Source: UBA6663 sp044226485 (GTDB lineage: Bacteria > Chloroflexota > Anaerolineae > Anaerolineales > UBA6663). From it: DNA of 64,000 bases. The notes below the pieces were generated by a model that saw only the letters and a list, made by a program, of their open reading frames with translations, ran no database searches and was not told the origin of the DNA. Positions 25,260-36,787 of this stretch are shown in pieces. Every line of letters starts with the position of its first letter. The first letter of the stretch is position 1. The stretch spans positions 62,001 through 126,000 of the forward strand of contig JBGAGY010000012.1 in assembly GCA_044226485.1 (NCBI GenBank), given 5' to 3'. The position numbers and the translations under genes were made by a program.

Positions 25260-26517
25260 CATCGGGAGTGTCTCGATGTACCCCGATGTCGGTTTCGGGG
25301 GCCATCAGGTCCGCGTAGGCCTCGCGGCGGCGGATCAGGCGCGCCTCGCCGCCGTCGACCAGCGCCTCGGCCGGGCGCGGTTGGGCGTTGTAGTTCGAGG
25401 CCATGCTGAAGCCGTAGGCGCCGACGTCGCTGACGGCCAGGAGATCGCCGTACTCCAGGGCCGGCAGCATCACGTCTCGGTCGAGGACGTCGGTCGACTC
25501 GCAGATCGGGCCGACCACATCCGCCGGGCCCATGGCCTCGCCCGACCGCACCGGCCAGATGCGATGCCGGGCTTCGTACAGCATCGGCCGGATGAGGTGG
25601 TGCATGCCCGTGTCGACCACGGCCATCCGCCGTCCGGCCATCGTCTTGACCGCCTGGACCTCAGTGACCAGCAGACCCGACTCGGCCACCAGATAGCGCC
25701 CGGGCTCGAGCCCGATGGTGAATCTACCAACCAACGACTGCAGCCGCTCAACCAGCGGTTCCGCGAATTCGGCCGGATCGGGGGCCGCGGTGTCTGTGTA
25801 GCTGATCGGCAGGCCGCCGCCGAGATCGATGTGAGTGATCGACGGATGCGCCTCGACAAAGCCCAGCATCGCGTCGAGCGCGGCGCGCCAGGGGCCGGCC
25901 GTGGCCATCTGCGAGCCGATGTGGATGTGGGCGCCGTGCAGGTCGAGCGCCGGAAAGTCGCCCCAGCGCCTCGCCAGAGCGTGGGCCTGGTCGAGCGGCA
26001 GCCCGAACTTGCTGGCCGCCCCGCCTGTGCGGATGTGCTTGTGGGTGTCGGGCTCGACAGCGGGGTTGAGGCGCAGCGCGACGCGCGCGCGCACACCGTG
26101 GGCAACGGCCAGGGCGTTGAGCCGGGCGGTTTCGTCGCTCGATTCGACGTTGAACCAGCCCACTCCGGCCTCGAGCGCTTCCGTCATCTCGGCGTTCGTC
26201 TTCCCCACTCCGGCGAAGGCGATAGCCCTGGGATCCGCTCCGGCAGCCAGGGCTCGCGCCAGCTCGCCACCCGAGACGATGTCGAAGCCGACGCCGAGCT
26301 CGCGAAGGAGTCTGAGGATCGCGAGGTTGCCGTTGGCCTTGACCGCGTAGTAGATCTCGGGCTTCAACGCCGCGAACGCATCCTTCACGCGCGCGACCCG
26401 TTCGCGGATCGTGGCGCCCGAATAAAGGTAGAGCGGCGTGCCGAAGCGCCTCGTGATCGCGTCGACGGCGACGCCGTCACAGGCCAGGGTTCCATCGATG
26501 TAAGTGAAGGCGGACAT
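25255..26517 (-). CDS. lysA: Diaminopimelate decarboxylase
   Basis: 420 aa. PLP-binding Lys lies in YYAVKANGN; the HIGSQ motif, LDLGGGLPISY-type glycine loop, LEPGRYLV and CESTDVLDRD (substrate Cys-Glu) follow. It converts meso-diaminopimelate to L-lysine, the last step of lysine synthesis. The last 13 or so residues (ETDIGVHRDTPDV) are coded by a dispersed repeat, replacing whatever the original C-terminus was. The ATG at 26517 has no Shine-Dalgarno sequence but has a TACAAT box 6 nt upstream, so the mRNA may be leaderless. Confidence 0.96.
   Translation of the reverse strand: MSAFTYIDGTLACDGVAVDAITRRFGTPLYLYSGATIRERVARVKDAFAALKPEIYYAVKANGNLAILRLLRELGVGFDIVSGGELARALAAGADPRAIAFAGVGKTNAEMTEALEAGVGWFNVESSDETARLNALAVAHGVRARVALRLNPAVEPDTHKHIRTGGAASKFGLPLDQAHALARRWGDFPALDLHGAHIHIGSQMATAGPWRAALDAMLGFVEAHPSITHIDLGGGLPISYTDTAAPDPAEFAEPLVERLQSLVGRFTIGLEPGRYLVAESGLLVTEVQAVKTMAGRRMAVVDTGMHHLIRPMLYEARHRIWPVRSGEAMGPADVVGPICESTDVLDRDVMLPALEYGDLLAVSDVGAYGFSMASNYNAQPRPAEALVDGGEARLIRRREAYADLMAPETDIGVHRDTPDV
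25259..25290. repeat. Family F repeat at the end of lysA
   Basis: ACATCGGG (25259-25266) and CCCGATGT (25282-25289) form inverted arms. The 30-nt word 25261-25290 matches the arm of the palindrome at 20402-20431 with three differences. It codes the last residues of LysA and forms the upstream part of the T-box promoter. Confidence 0.8.
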
Positions 26518-26523
26518 GCGGCG

Positions 26524-26529
26524 ATTGTA
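26524..26529 (-). promoter_or_regulatory. -10 box directly before lysA
   Basis: TACAAT on the minus strand ends 6 nt before the ATG, placing the transcription start at or next to the start codon. Confidence 0.55.
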
Positions 26530-26576
26530 CAGGCCGTGTTGCGGAAACAGCCACGCGGATCCTTGCCACGAATGCC

Positions 26577-27350
26577 TTATTCCTCGACCGACTCCCAGAA
26601 CGACTGCACGCGCGTCAGCCATTCGTCACGGGTTTCGAGGTGGACGTTGTGGGAAACGCCTTCCGGGCGCCAGAGGCGTGCTCCGGGGATGTGTTGGGCG
26701 ATGAAGGCGCCGTGCGCCGAAGGGGCGTTGACCGGGTCGCGCTCGCCTTCGATCACGAAGACAGGTTGCGCCACGCGGGCGAGCGCCTCGGGCGTGTAGT
26801 TGGGCTCGGCCAGGATCTCGGCAAGGGTCAGGCGCAGCAACGTCCGCCAGTAGTCAGGGCCGTGCGTCGGGCCGTGCAGGCGGATCATCTCGTCGCGCCA
26901 GTCGGGCGCCTCACGTGCCACCCGATCTGGATCGAAGAGCGGCGGCTCGCGAACCAGCAGATCCTGGCTCACGTAAGCGTTGGCCGCCTGCACGATCGCC
27001 GACGCGATCACATCTGCTTCCTCCATCACCATCACGAGCGCGACGTTGCCGCCGTTGCTGTGGCCGACGATGTGGGCGGGCGCTGCCTCGAGCTGGCGTG
27101 CGAGCTCCGCGAGGTCGGCTGCCATCTCGCGGAACGTATACGTGCCGCGCGGATTGTCGCTGCGGCCATGGCCGCGGCAGTCGGGCACGATGACGCGGCG
27201 ACGTTCGGCCAGGGCCGGGATCACGCTGGCCCAGTCGTTCTGGCCGGTGCTGGTCGAACCATGGATCAAGAGCACCGGTCGACCGACGGGCTTCGCAGGC
27301 CCAAATTCTTCGTAAAAAAGCCGACAACCGTTGATGGTTCGATGAGGCAT
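26577..27350 (-). CDS. Alpha/beta-hydrolase-fold protein
   Basis: 257 aa. The oxyanion region LLIHGSTSTGQNDW, the DCRGHGRSD segment, the nucleophile elbow GHSNGG (Ser about 105), an acid residue in VIEGERDPVNAP and a His in GVSHNVHLE are all in place. This makes it a working hydrolase of the esterase/epoxide hydrolase/bromoperoxidase superfamily; the substrate is unknown. Start at the ATG at 27350; the upstream in-frame codons are family B repeat sequence. It ends 59 nt upstream of lysA in the same direction. Confidence 0.85.
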   Translation of the reverse strand: MPHRTINGCRLFYEEFGPAKPVGRPVLLIHGSTSTGQNDWASVIPALAERRRVIVPDCRGHGRSDNPRGTYTFREMAADLAELARQLEAAPAHIVGHSNGGNVALVMVMEEADVIASAIVQAANAYVSQDLLVREPPLFDPDRVAREAPDWRDEMIRLHGPTHGPDYWRTLLRLTLAEILAEPNYTPEALARVAQPVFVIEGERDPVNAPSAHGAFIAQHIPGARLWRPEGVSHNVHLETRDEWLTRVQSFWESVEE

Positions 27351-27365
27351 GAAAGACGCCGTTTC

Positions 27366-27398
27366 TGTGGTCTGCCGTCCGCCGTCCGCGGTCTCCCG
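27366..27398. repeat. Family B repeat, single arm
   Basis: Heptamers GGTCTGC/CGTCCGC/CGTCCGC/GGTCTCC lie 16 nt upstream of the alpha/beta-hydrolase start codon. No facing arm is seen nearby. Confidence 0.7.
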
Positions 27399-27583
27399 AC
27401 TTTGGCCCGCATCTTGCAGGAGTATGGGCGCGTCGAAGGCCGGCGATTGTCCGGATCGTGTCCGGAGCGCGTCAAAAGCGCGTGACGATGTGCCGCGACC
27501 GACGAACGCCAACCGAATCTAACCACCTTTTGCCCTATGCTGCCATCACGTTAGGTCAAACGGTTAAGACGCAGGATTCTTCT

Positions 27584-29446
<1,863 letters not shown>

Positions 29447-29466
29447 TACGCATGAGGACACAGAAG

Positions 29467-31518
29467 ATGCCTTCACGCTCTGCGCTCCACCGTCAACCCG
29501 CCGGCCCGACGGATCGGCCCACTCCGGCTCATCGCCTGTGGCGTCGGATTTCGAACAACGGCCGTCAAAACGGCCAGGCGGTCGTGATCATGGCCGGCGC
29601 GTCCTTCGTGCTGATCCTGATCGTCGGCCTGATGATCGACTTCGGCGTCTTGATCATCAACCAGGCGTACCTCCGCCGGGCCGTCGACTCAGCGGCGATC
29701 GCGGCCGCCACGCAGATCCGCGAAGGCCAGGATTTCGAGAAGGTGGGACGCTTCGCCGTCGACTACATCCGCTTCAATCTCGACAAAGACCTGACGGCCG
29801 TGGAGCGCGTTCAGGTCGATCAGTGTCTGCCGGGCAGCGCGAACACGACGAACCGCTTTGTCTTCGAGCACACCGCCACCGCCACGCAGGACGGCCCAGC
29901 GACGACAGCGACCGATGCCACCACGGCCAATCTGTGCGCCGGCAACGATCAAATCCCGCGCAAGCAGCTTCGCGTTGAAGGGACGCTGACGGTGCGTTTC
30001 TTCTTCATGCAGATCATCGGGTTCCAGAGCACGACCCTGACGACGAACGCCGTCTCTGAAGCTGCGTCGATCGACCTCGTGCTCGTCTTCAACACGAACG
30101 AGTTGTTCGCGCAGACGACCAACCTGGGCTGCGGTGTGAACGGCGCGACGGGCAACGATCGCTGTTGGAACGCTTACTTCGATCCGGATGCCGGCGCGCA
30201 CACCGACCCGGCCAGCGGCCTGACCTATCAGGGCTGCAACGGCACGGCCGGTTCGCAGGCGGCCAAGAACCCCGAGGACGGCTCCGACAAGTGCAGGCCT
30301 TTGTGGGACGCCAAGCAGGCGGCCAAGCGCCTGGTCGACACGATGTACACCGGCTATGACCGTGTGGCCGTGGTCGGCTACGACTTCCAGGCGACCATCT
30401 ACTCGGGCCTGTCGGCCAACCTCGGCGGTCGCTCGGCCACGGGTGTCGACTCGACGGGCGTGTACGCGGCCATCGACAACCTGATGCTTCGCGACAGCGC
30501 CTCGGGCGCGCAGCTGGGCGGCATCTTCAGCTACAACCCGCTGAGCATCCTTTGCAACAGCGGCAGCAACACCGCCATCCCCGCGGGCTGCTCCAATCAC
30601 GCGCCAAACCCGAACTACTCAACCTTCGCCGGTTGCGTGGGCTGCGGCGTCCGCGTGGCCGCCAACATCTTGAAGAACAGCGGCCGCCCAGAAGCCTTGT
30701 GGGTCATCGTGTTCCTCTCGGATGGCTACGTGAACGTCGCTGACGTTCCCGACACCTACACGGGCGCCACTGGCCTTGCGGCCTCGGGCCTCGACATCGC
30801 CTTCCAGAACGGCTTCTGCCCCGGCGACCTCGGCACCGGCGTGTGGACCAAACCTGGCTGCCAGATGCCGGGCTACGACCAGAACAACGACGGCGACTAC
30901 ACGGACACGTACGTCGACAGCGGCTTCACCACCCGCGAGAACGAAGTGCGCAACCCGAACCTGCGCCTGTGCGGGCCCTACCACCCGGCGGCCGACGGCG
31001 GCCAGTCGCTCTGCGCGCCAGGGGCGCTGTGGGTCGGTGACAGCGGCATCGCGACGGCGGCCTCGGTGTCGCCCGCGCCGAAGTCCTTGACAGTGAGCAA
31101 CGGCCTGCAACCCGTCTACATCTATGACACCGTCGACTACGCCAAGGACATGATCGACTTCGCGGCGTTGACGATCACGTGCAACCCCGGTCTGGGCACC
31201 TGTGCGTCAAACGGATCGTGGCCATGGCCCGCCGGCAGTCGATACAACGAGGACGAGCCGCAGATCGGCGGCAACATCGTGATCTATCCCATCGGCTTCG
31301 GCAAGGCGATCGGGATCCCGCCCCGCATCGGCGAGAACGTGCTGCGCTACATGGCCGCCGTCGGCGACGACGGTGATCGAACCACCGATGCGTGCGCCGA
31401 CCAGAGCGCGCCGCCGCTGACGAGTTGCGGCAACTACTATTACGCGCCCGACGCGGGCGCGCTAGGGCCGGTGTTCGAAGACATCGCGTCGAAGCTCTAC
31501 ACGCGGTTGACGCGGTAG
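29467..31518 (+). CDS. TadG-like protein with degenerate von Willebrand A domain
   Basis: 683 aa from the ATG at 29467 (GAGGA 8 nt upstream; an ATG at 29452 is alternative). The TadG-type N-terminus NGQAVVIMAGASFVLILIVGLMIDFGVLIINQAYLRRAVDSAAIAAA spans one helix. A vWA-like domain follows (about 195-640): IDLVLVFNTNELF in place of the metal site DxSxS, RVAVVGYDFQATIYSG, and LWVIVFLSDGYVNVAD. The loss of DxSxS suggests no normal MIDAS metal site. Many Cys suggest disulphides. Sandwiched between two TadE-like genes. Confidence 0.85.
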   Translation: MPSRSALHRQPAGPTDRPTPAHRLWRRISNNGRQNGQAVVIMAGASFVLILIVGLMIDFGVLIINQAYLRRAVDSAAIAAATQIREGQDFEKVGRFAVDYIRFNLDKDLTAVERVQVDQCLPGSANTTNRFVFEHTATATQDGPATTATDATTANLCAGNDQIPRKQLRVEGTLTVRFFFMQIIGFQSTTLTTNAVSEAASIDLVLVFNTNELFAQTTNLGCGVNGATGNDRCWNAYFDPDAGAHTDPASGLTYQGCNGTAGSQAAKNPEDGSDKCRPLWDAKQAAKRLVDTMYTGYDRVAVVGYDFQATIYSGLSANLGGRSATGVDSTGVYAAIDNLMLRDSASGAQLGGIFSYNPLSILCNSGSNTAIPAGCSNHAPNPNYSTFAGCVGCGVRVAANILKNSGRPEALWVIVFLSDGYVNVADVPDTYTGATGLAASGLDIAFQNGFCPGDLGTGVWTKPGCQMPGYDQNNDGDYTDTYVDSGFTTRENEVRNPNLRLCGPYHPAADGGQSLCAPGALWVGDSGIATAASVSPAPKSLTVSNGLQPVYIYDTVDYAKDMIDFAALTITCNPGLGTCASNGSWPWPAGSRYNEDEPQIGGNIVIYPIGFGKAIGIPPRIGENVLRYMAAVGDDGDRTTDACADQSAPPLTSCGNYYYAPDAGALGPVFEDIASKLYTRLTR

Positions 31519-31535
31519 GCCAGGGGAACATGACC

Positions 31536-33842
31536 ATGTCCAACATACGTTTGCGCGACCGCAAAGTCATGGGCCAGAGCCTGCTCGAATTCGCGCTCAT
31601 CACGCCTTTGCTCCTGGCCTTGATCTTCGGCATCATCGAGTTCTCGCGGATCTTCGCGGCCTGGCTCGCCGTGCAAAACGCAGCGCGGTGGGGCGTGCGC
31701 TACGCCGTGACAGGCGGCTATGCCGACAACACGGACCCGGCCATCCGCGATTACTGCTATGAGGCCATGCAGTTCTATCTGACTCACGATGCCGATGGGG
31801 TCTCCCCGGCCACCGGCCTGATTCCGAATTCATCGGAGGACACGGCATACAACGCCATCATCGGCGCCAATGACGAGTCGAATGACTGTGAGATCCCGCG
31901 CAGTGTGACCGACGGCGAAGACAAGACGTCTGCCCTGCAGAACTACGCGCGCCTCCGCTCGATCTATGATGAGACGCTGGCCGGCGCGCTCGTCACTCAG
32001 AACCAGATCACCAACACAGTCTCGGGCACGCTCGTGAGCCAGATCGCCGGCGCGCTGGTCAACGCCAACATCAACGCGAGCAAGAACTATCGCTCCACGC
32101 TGAACGCTCCTGCCATCGGGTCGTTCGCGCCGGTCACGAACATCTACGGCGACCCGTCGATGCCCGGCTACCTCGACGTGACGATCTGCAACTCCGCGAG
32201 CGAGTACGACGAGACGAACGTCTATCCGTTGACCGATCAAACGCCGGGCGATGGACCCGACGCGTATCCACATCGCTGTCTGCATCGCACCACGGGCAAC
32301 ACGCCAGTGTATCTGGACCACCCGGGCGATCCGGGCCAATCCGTCGTGGTCGAGGTGACCTATCAGCACCCGATCATCACGCCGTTCCTCAACTCGGTCT
32401 GGCCCAAGATCCGCCTGACCGCCCGCCGCGAGGGCGTGGTGGAGTCGTTCCGCAAGTCGCGCGAAGTCGTGCTGCCTGGTGGCCCGAACGCGTGCCCGAA
32501 CTGCGTGTTCATCCCGTACACCTCGACGCCGACCGAGACGCCGACCAACACGGCGACTCCGACGCCGACCCAGTCGTCGACGCCCACGCTCACGCCGACG
32601 ATCACGCAGACCCCGACGCCGTTCCCGTGTGCCGGCGACGGCATCGTCTATGAAGCCTTCGGTGGCTCGGCGTTTGGCGACGTCATCAACGGCTCCACGG
32701 TCGCCGACCTGTTGGCCGATCCCAGCTATCCCGACAGCCCTGTGCTGCGCCAGAACCTGGCCTCGGCGGCTGGCCCGACCGGCCGTGACGATTACTTCGG
32801 CGGCCAGCTGCGCGCGATCCTGTGCGTGCCGATGCCCGGCCAGTACACGTTCTGGATCGCCAGCGACGACAGCAGCTCGTTCCAGATGTCGGCCTATCTC
32901 GGCACCAACCTGGCCAGCGTCCGCACCAACGCGTACGTCAACAGCCTGGGCATGAACGAGTACGCGACGGTCAATGGCTGGACGAACGCCAACGAGTGGA
33001 ACAAATTCTCCTCGCAACAGACGTCCGCCCTGACCCTCCAGGCCGGCTACTACTACATCGAGGGCATCTACAAGGAAGGCTCTGGCGGCGACAACATCTC
33101 GATCGCCTGGAAGCGGCCGGGTGACAGCTTCACGTACCCGTCGAGCGTGATCCCGCAGACGAACCTGTACCTGATCACGGGCTTCCCGACGGCCACGCCG
33201 ACGAGCACCACCACGCCGACGCCGACGCGGACTCTGACGCGCACGCCCACCAACACGCGCACGCCCACCAACACGTCGACGGTCACGCGCACGCCGACCA
33301 TCACGTTGACGCCGACGATCACGAACACGCCGACGCGCACGTCGACGGTCACGCAGACGCCGACGCGCACCAACACGCCGACCGTGACGCTGACGCGCAC
33401 GATCACGCGCACGCCGACGATCACGCTTACGCCGACGCGCACCAACACGCCGACCGCGACGCCGACGCGCACGATCACGCGCACGCCGACCATCACGCGC
33501 ACGCCGACGAACACGCCGACGATCACACGCACGCCGACGCCGACCGCTACGGTGCCGACGAACACGCCGACGCGCACGCCGACCGTCACGCAGACGCCGA
33601 CAAACACGCCGACGCGCACGAACACGCCGACGAAGACGTTGACGCCGACCGCTTCACCGACGGCGACGGCCACACGCACGGCCACGCCGACGGCAACGTC
33701 GAACATCACCAACACGCCGACGCGTACGCCAACGTCCACACCGACGCGTACCGTCACACCGGCGCTCTGTCCTTACCCGGACGGTTCACCAGAAGCGCTG
33801 CTGTACTGCACGGGTGGCTTCTTGAACACGCCGACACCGTAG
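31536..33842 (+). CDS. TadE-like protein with PA14-like domain and long Thr-Pro C-terminal stalk
   Basis: 768 aa from the ATG at 31536, 8 nt after AGGGGA; an ATG at 31530 is too close to that site. TadE region: GQSLLEFALITPLLLALIFGIIEFSRIFAAWLAVQNAARWGVRYAV (about 10-58). A 260-residue extracellular region and a short Thr-Pro linker (about 327-363) follow. Next is a PA14-like domain (about 365-545, with YTFWIASDDSSSFQMS and AGYYYIEGIYKEGSGGDNISIAWKRPG). The last 195 or so residues are mostly TPT/NTPT/RTPT repeats ending in a short tail. PA14 domains usually bind glycans. A terminator follows. Confidence 0.87.
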   Translation: MSNIRLRDRKVMGQSLLEFALITPLLLALIFGIIEFSRIFAAWLAVQNAARWGVRYAVTGGYADNTDPAIRDYCYEAMQFYLTHDADGVSPATGLIPNSSEDTAYNAIIGANDESNDCEIPRSVTDGEDKTSALQNYARLRSIYDETLAGALVTQNQITNTVSGTLVSQIAGALVNANINASKNYRSTLNAPAIGSFAPVTNIYGDPSMPGYLDVTICNSASEYDETNVYPLTDQTPGDGPDAYPHRCLHRTTGNTPVYLDHPGDPGQSVVVEVTYQHPIITPFLNSVWPKIRLTARREGVVESFRKSREVVLPGGPNACPNCVFIPYTSTPTETPTNTATPTPTQSSTPTLTPTITQTPTPFPCAGDGIVYEAFGGSAFGDVINGSTVADLLADPSYPDSPVLRQNLASAAGPTGRDDYFGGQLRAILCVPMPGQYTFWIASDDSSSFQMSAYLGTNLASVRTNAYVNSLGMNEYATVNGWTNANEWNKFSSQQTSALTLQAGYYYIEGIYKEGSGGDNISIAWKRPGDSFTYPSSVIPQTNLYLITGFPTATPTSTTTPTPTRTLTRTPTNTRTPTNTSTVTRTPTITLTPTITNTPTRTSTVTQTPTRTNTPTVTLTRTITRTPTITLTPTRTNTPTATPTRTITRTPTITRTPTNTPTITRTPTPTATVPTNTPTRTPTVTQTPTNTPTRTNTPTKTLTPTASPTATATRTATPTATSNITNTPTRTPTSTPTRTVTPALCPYPDGSPEALLYCTGGFLNTPTP

Positions 33843-33855
33843 CACTCTGATCTTC

Positions 33856-33892
33856 GAGGCCCGGCCTGCGATCCAGGCCGGGCCTCGTCTTT
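33856..33892 (+). terminator. Intrinsic terminator of the Tad-like operon
   Basis: A 12-bp stem (33856-33867 with 33875-33886), loop GCGATCC, then GTCTTTC. It lies only 6-12 nt before the ATG of the histidine kinase gene. Confidence 0.8.
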
Positions 33893-33898
33893 CGTCGC

Positions 33899-36097
33899 AT
33901 GCGTACGACTGCGTCACCGCTTCCCTCAGCGTTTGCCCCGGGGCTTCAGTCCTGGGGCATCGCCGTTCTGGCCCTGAGCGGCATCGCGCTCCTGGCCGCT
34001 TCGACGTCCGGCGCGGCGTGGGCGGGTCATCTGGGCGCGGGCGCGACGCTGGGCCTGGCCGCGATCGCGCTCTACCGCGGACGATCGCGCGGGCGCGTTC
34101 CCAACAGCCTCGCGTTGTGGGGCGGCGCCGCCGGCCTCGGAGCGTTGGCCGAGGTCCTGAGCCTCGTCCTCCCGCCCCCGGCCTCGCCCGGCGTTTCGTT
34201 GGCCGACGTGTTGACGCTGACCGCGTTGCTCCTCGCGCAGGCCGGCGTCATCCAGCACGCCTGGGGCCCCGACGAGCGCTTCGGGCGCCTGCGCACCGTG
34301 CTCGACGTCGTGGTGCTCGCGGGCGTCGGGACGACGCTCGGGTGGCGGCTGTTCCTGGCCCCGCTATGGGTCGGGTTGAGCGCGGCGCCCGGCCTGACGC
34401 TCTGGCTCGTCGCCTGCTCGGCGCTGGCCCTCTCGCTCGTGATCGTGTTGTTCGTCGCGGCCGTCATCCATGCCGGTCGATCGCGCACGCTGGCCTGGGC
34501 CGGCCCCGGTCTGCTGCTCTGGGGCCTCGCCGAACTCGCTTTCACGTTCATGGATCAACGCGCGCCCGGCGATCTTGGCCTGGCGATGTGGGGCCGCTGG
34601 GGCGCCGGCGTGCTCCTCTTCCTCGAGGCCTTTCCGCCACGCCCACCGGCCTGGTGGCGCGGCGCCGTTGCCCAACACTGGCAGCGGACGGCCGCCTTGC
34701 TGGTGCGCCGCTATGCTCCTTTGGTGGCCGTGATGGCCCTGCTGTGGTTCGTCATCGTCGACTGGCGCGCGACGGGCGCGCCCGACCTCGGCGGCGTGGC
34801 CATCGCCTGCGCGCTCGCCTTGATGTTCGTCGCGCGGCAGGGCGTCGCGGCCGGTGAGCACGAACTCCGCGGCTATGCCCAGCTTGTCGAGAACGCCGGC
34901 GACCCCGCCTTCATCTGCGACGGCCACGGCCGCATCCTTCTGGCCAATCCCTCACTGCTCAGGGCGCTCGGGCTCACGGATGTCCAGCACGTCGTCGGCA
35001 GCTCCGTGTTCGACTGGATCCCGCGCTCAGGCCGGCCGCTGACGCTTGCCAGGCCGGTCGGCGGCTTCACGCCGCTCGTGCTCGAGGCTGGATGGAGCGG
35101 CGAGGTCGCGCTCCAACGCCGTTCAGAAGATGGCGACTCGTCCGCCGTGGCGTTCTCGCTCGTGCTGCGGCCGATCGACGCTGACACCATCCTCCTGGCC
35201 GGCACCGCTCACGATCTCGCGCCGCAAAAGCGGCAGCAGGCCGAGCTTCAATCGGCGATCACGCGGGCCGCCGCCGCACAGGCCGAGCTGGCAGCCCTCA
35301 ACCGCGATCTCGAACGCCGGGTCGACGAGAAGACGCGCGTGCTCAGCGACGCGCTGCAGCAACTGGCCGACCAGAACGCGCAACTGCACAAGCTCGACGA
35401 TCTTAAGTCGGACTTTGTGTCGCTGGTCTCGCACGAACTGCGCGCGCCGCTGACGAACCTCAACGGCGGCCTCGAACTTGTGCTCGCGCGCGGCCAGCTG
35501 GCGCCCGATACGCGTGAGCACCTGGCCCTTGTTCAATCCGAGGTTCGTCGGCTGACGGGCTTCGTCGAGACCATCCTGGATCTGTCTGCCCTCGAGGCCG
35601 GTCGCCTGCGACTGAATCTGGCGCCGCTGGATCTGGGCGAGGTGATCGCCGGGCTGCGGGCCGCGTTCGTCGGCCAACCGGCGGGCAGTCGATTGACGGT
35701 TTCGCTGGCGGCCGATCTCCCGCTCGTGCTCGCCGATGACCGGGCCCTTGCCAGCGTGCTCTTTCATCTCGTCGACAACGCCCAGAAGTATGCGCCGGAG
35801 GGGCCGATCGCCATCGACGCGCACAGCGTCGGGTCGAGCGTTCGCGTGCGCGTGAGCGACGTCGGCCCAGGCATCCCGCCCGACCAGCGTGCCACGGCCT
35901 TCGAGCGTTTCAGGCGGCTGCACAACAGCGACGACCGCGCCGTGTACGGCCACGGCCTCGGGTTGTACATGGTGCGCCAGCTGCTGCGCGCCATGGGCAG
36001 TGACGTCGTGCTGGCCGCGAGCATAGGCGGAGCGCCGAGCGAACGCGGGGCCGCTTTCGAGTTCGAACTGCCGATCGTGGAGGTCAGCGATGACTGA
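33899..36097 (+). CDS. Membrane sensor histidine kinase with PAS domain
   Basis: 732 aa. The first 310 or so residues contain about eight to nine membrane helices. A PAS domain (about 320-440, starting YAQLVENAGDPAFICDGHGRILLAN) and a coiled coil (about 445-500) lead to HisKA with the phospho-acceptor His in FVSLVSHELRAPL (about 510). The ATPase has VDNAQKYAPEG, VSDVGPGIPP and YGHGLGLYMVRQL. It overlaps the response regulator gene by 8 nt, so they form a cognate pair. The ATG at 33899 has no ribosome-binding site and abuts a terminator, so expression may rely on read-through or an unseen promoter. Confidence 0.92.
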   Translation: MRTTASPLPSAFAPGLQSWGIAVLALSGIALLAASTSGAAWAGHLGAGATLGLAAIALYRGRSRGRVPNSLALWGGAAGLGALAEVLSLVLPPPASPGVSLADVLTLTALLLAQAGVIQHAWGPDERFGRLRTVLDVVVLAGVGTTLGWRLFLAPLWVGLSAAPGLTLWLVACSALALSLVIVLFVAAVIHAGRSRTLAWAGPGLLLWGLAELAFTFMDQRAPGDLGLAMWGRWGAGVLLFLEAFPPRPPAWWRGAVAQHWQRTAALLVRRYAPLVAVMALLWFVIVDWRATGAPDLGGVAIACALALMFVARQGVAAGEHELRGYAQLVENAGDPAFICDGHGRILLANPSLLRALGLTDVQHVVGSSVFDWIPRSGRPLTLARPVGGFTPLVLEAGWSGEVALQRRSEDGDSSAVAFSLVLRPIDADTILLAGTAHDLAPQKRQQAELQSAITRAAAAQAELAALNRDLERRVDEKTRVLSDALQQLADQNAQLHKLDDLKSDFVSLVSHELRAPLTNLNGGLELVLARGQLAPDTREHLALVQSEVRRLTGFVETILDLSALEAGRLRLNLAPLDLGEVIAGLRAAFVGQPAGSRLTVSLAADLPLVLADDRALASVLFHLVDNAQKYAPEGPIAIDAHSVGSSVRVRVSDVGPGIPPDQRATAFERFRRLHNSDDRAVYGHGLGLYMVRQLLRAMGSDVVLAASIGGAPSERGAAFEFELPIVEVSDD

Positions 36098-36773
36098 TCG
36101 CATTCTGCTGGTCGACGACGATCCGACTCTGCGCCGGCTGCTCGGCGACTTTCTCACCTCCGAGTCGTACTCCGTTTGCCTCGCGGCGAGCGCCGTCGAC
36201 GCGCTGCGCCTCGCCTATCAACAGAAGCCGGCGCTCGTGGTGATGGATGTGATGATGCCGGGCATGGATGGGTTCGAAGCGAGCGCCCGGCTGCGCGAGT
36301 TGACCGACGTGCCGATCATCCTGCTCACTGCCAAGAACGATGAGGCCGACAAGCTCCGCGGCTTTCGTCTCGGCGTCGACGACTACGTGACGAAGCCCTT
36401 CAGCTTCGCCGAGCTTGCTGCGCGAATCCGCGCCGTCCTCACACGCGCGCGCCCGGCCGCGGGGGCGGGTCCACGCCTCCATCGCCTTGGCGACGTCGAG
36501 GTGGATCTGGATCGCCGCTCGGTGACACGCGCCGGCCAGGCCGTCGCGCTGACAGCGACCGAGTTCAAGCTTCTCGAGGCGTTGCTGGCGCATGTCGGCC
36601 AGGCCATTGCCGAAGAAGACCTGAACCGCGAGGTCTGGGGCGACTACAAGCCGACCGAGACCGGCGGCGTGCGCCGCTACATCTGGCTGCTGCGTCAGAA
36701 ACTCGAGGCTGATCCCGCCCACCCGACCCTGGTCTGCACCGTGCGTGGCTACGGCTACCGCCTGGAGGCTTGA
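36090..36773 (+). CDS. OmpR/PhoB-family response regulator
   Basis: 227 aa. Receiver domain (1-118): acidic pocket Asp9-Asp11, phospho-acceptor in VVMDVMMPGMDG (Asp52), Thr in LLTAKND, Lys in VTKPF. Winged-helix DNA-binding domain (about 130-227) ends in CTVRGYGYRLEA. It is phosphorylated by the overlapping histidine kinase; targets are unknown but may include the Tad-like operon just upstream. Confidence 0.95.
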   Translation: MTDRILLVDDDPTLRRLLGDFLTSESYSVCLAASAVDALRLAYQQKPALVVMDVMMPGMDGFEASARLRELTDVPIILLTAKNDEADKLRGFRLGVDDYVTKPFSFAELAARIRAVLTRARPAAGAGPRLHRLGDVEVDLDRRSVTRAGQAVALTATEFKLLEALLAHVGQAIAEEDLNREVWGDYKPTETGGVRRYIWLLRQKLEADPAHPTLVCTVRGYGYRLEA

Positions 36774-36787
36774 TCTCGGTCCGCGTG

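Noticed and set aside
27366..27583. Promoter of the Tad-like operon
   Set aside because: TTGCCC near 27529 has no acceptable -10 partner; I could not support a site.
33068..33757. Val/Gly-repeat open frame antisense to the Thr-Pro stalk
   Set aside because: It is the complement of the Thr-Pro codons; low complexity follows from the stalk.
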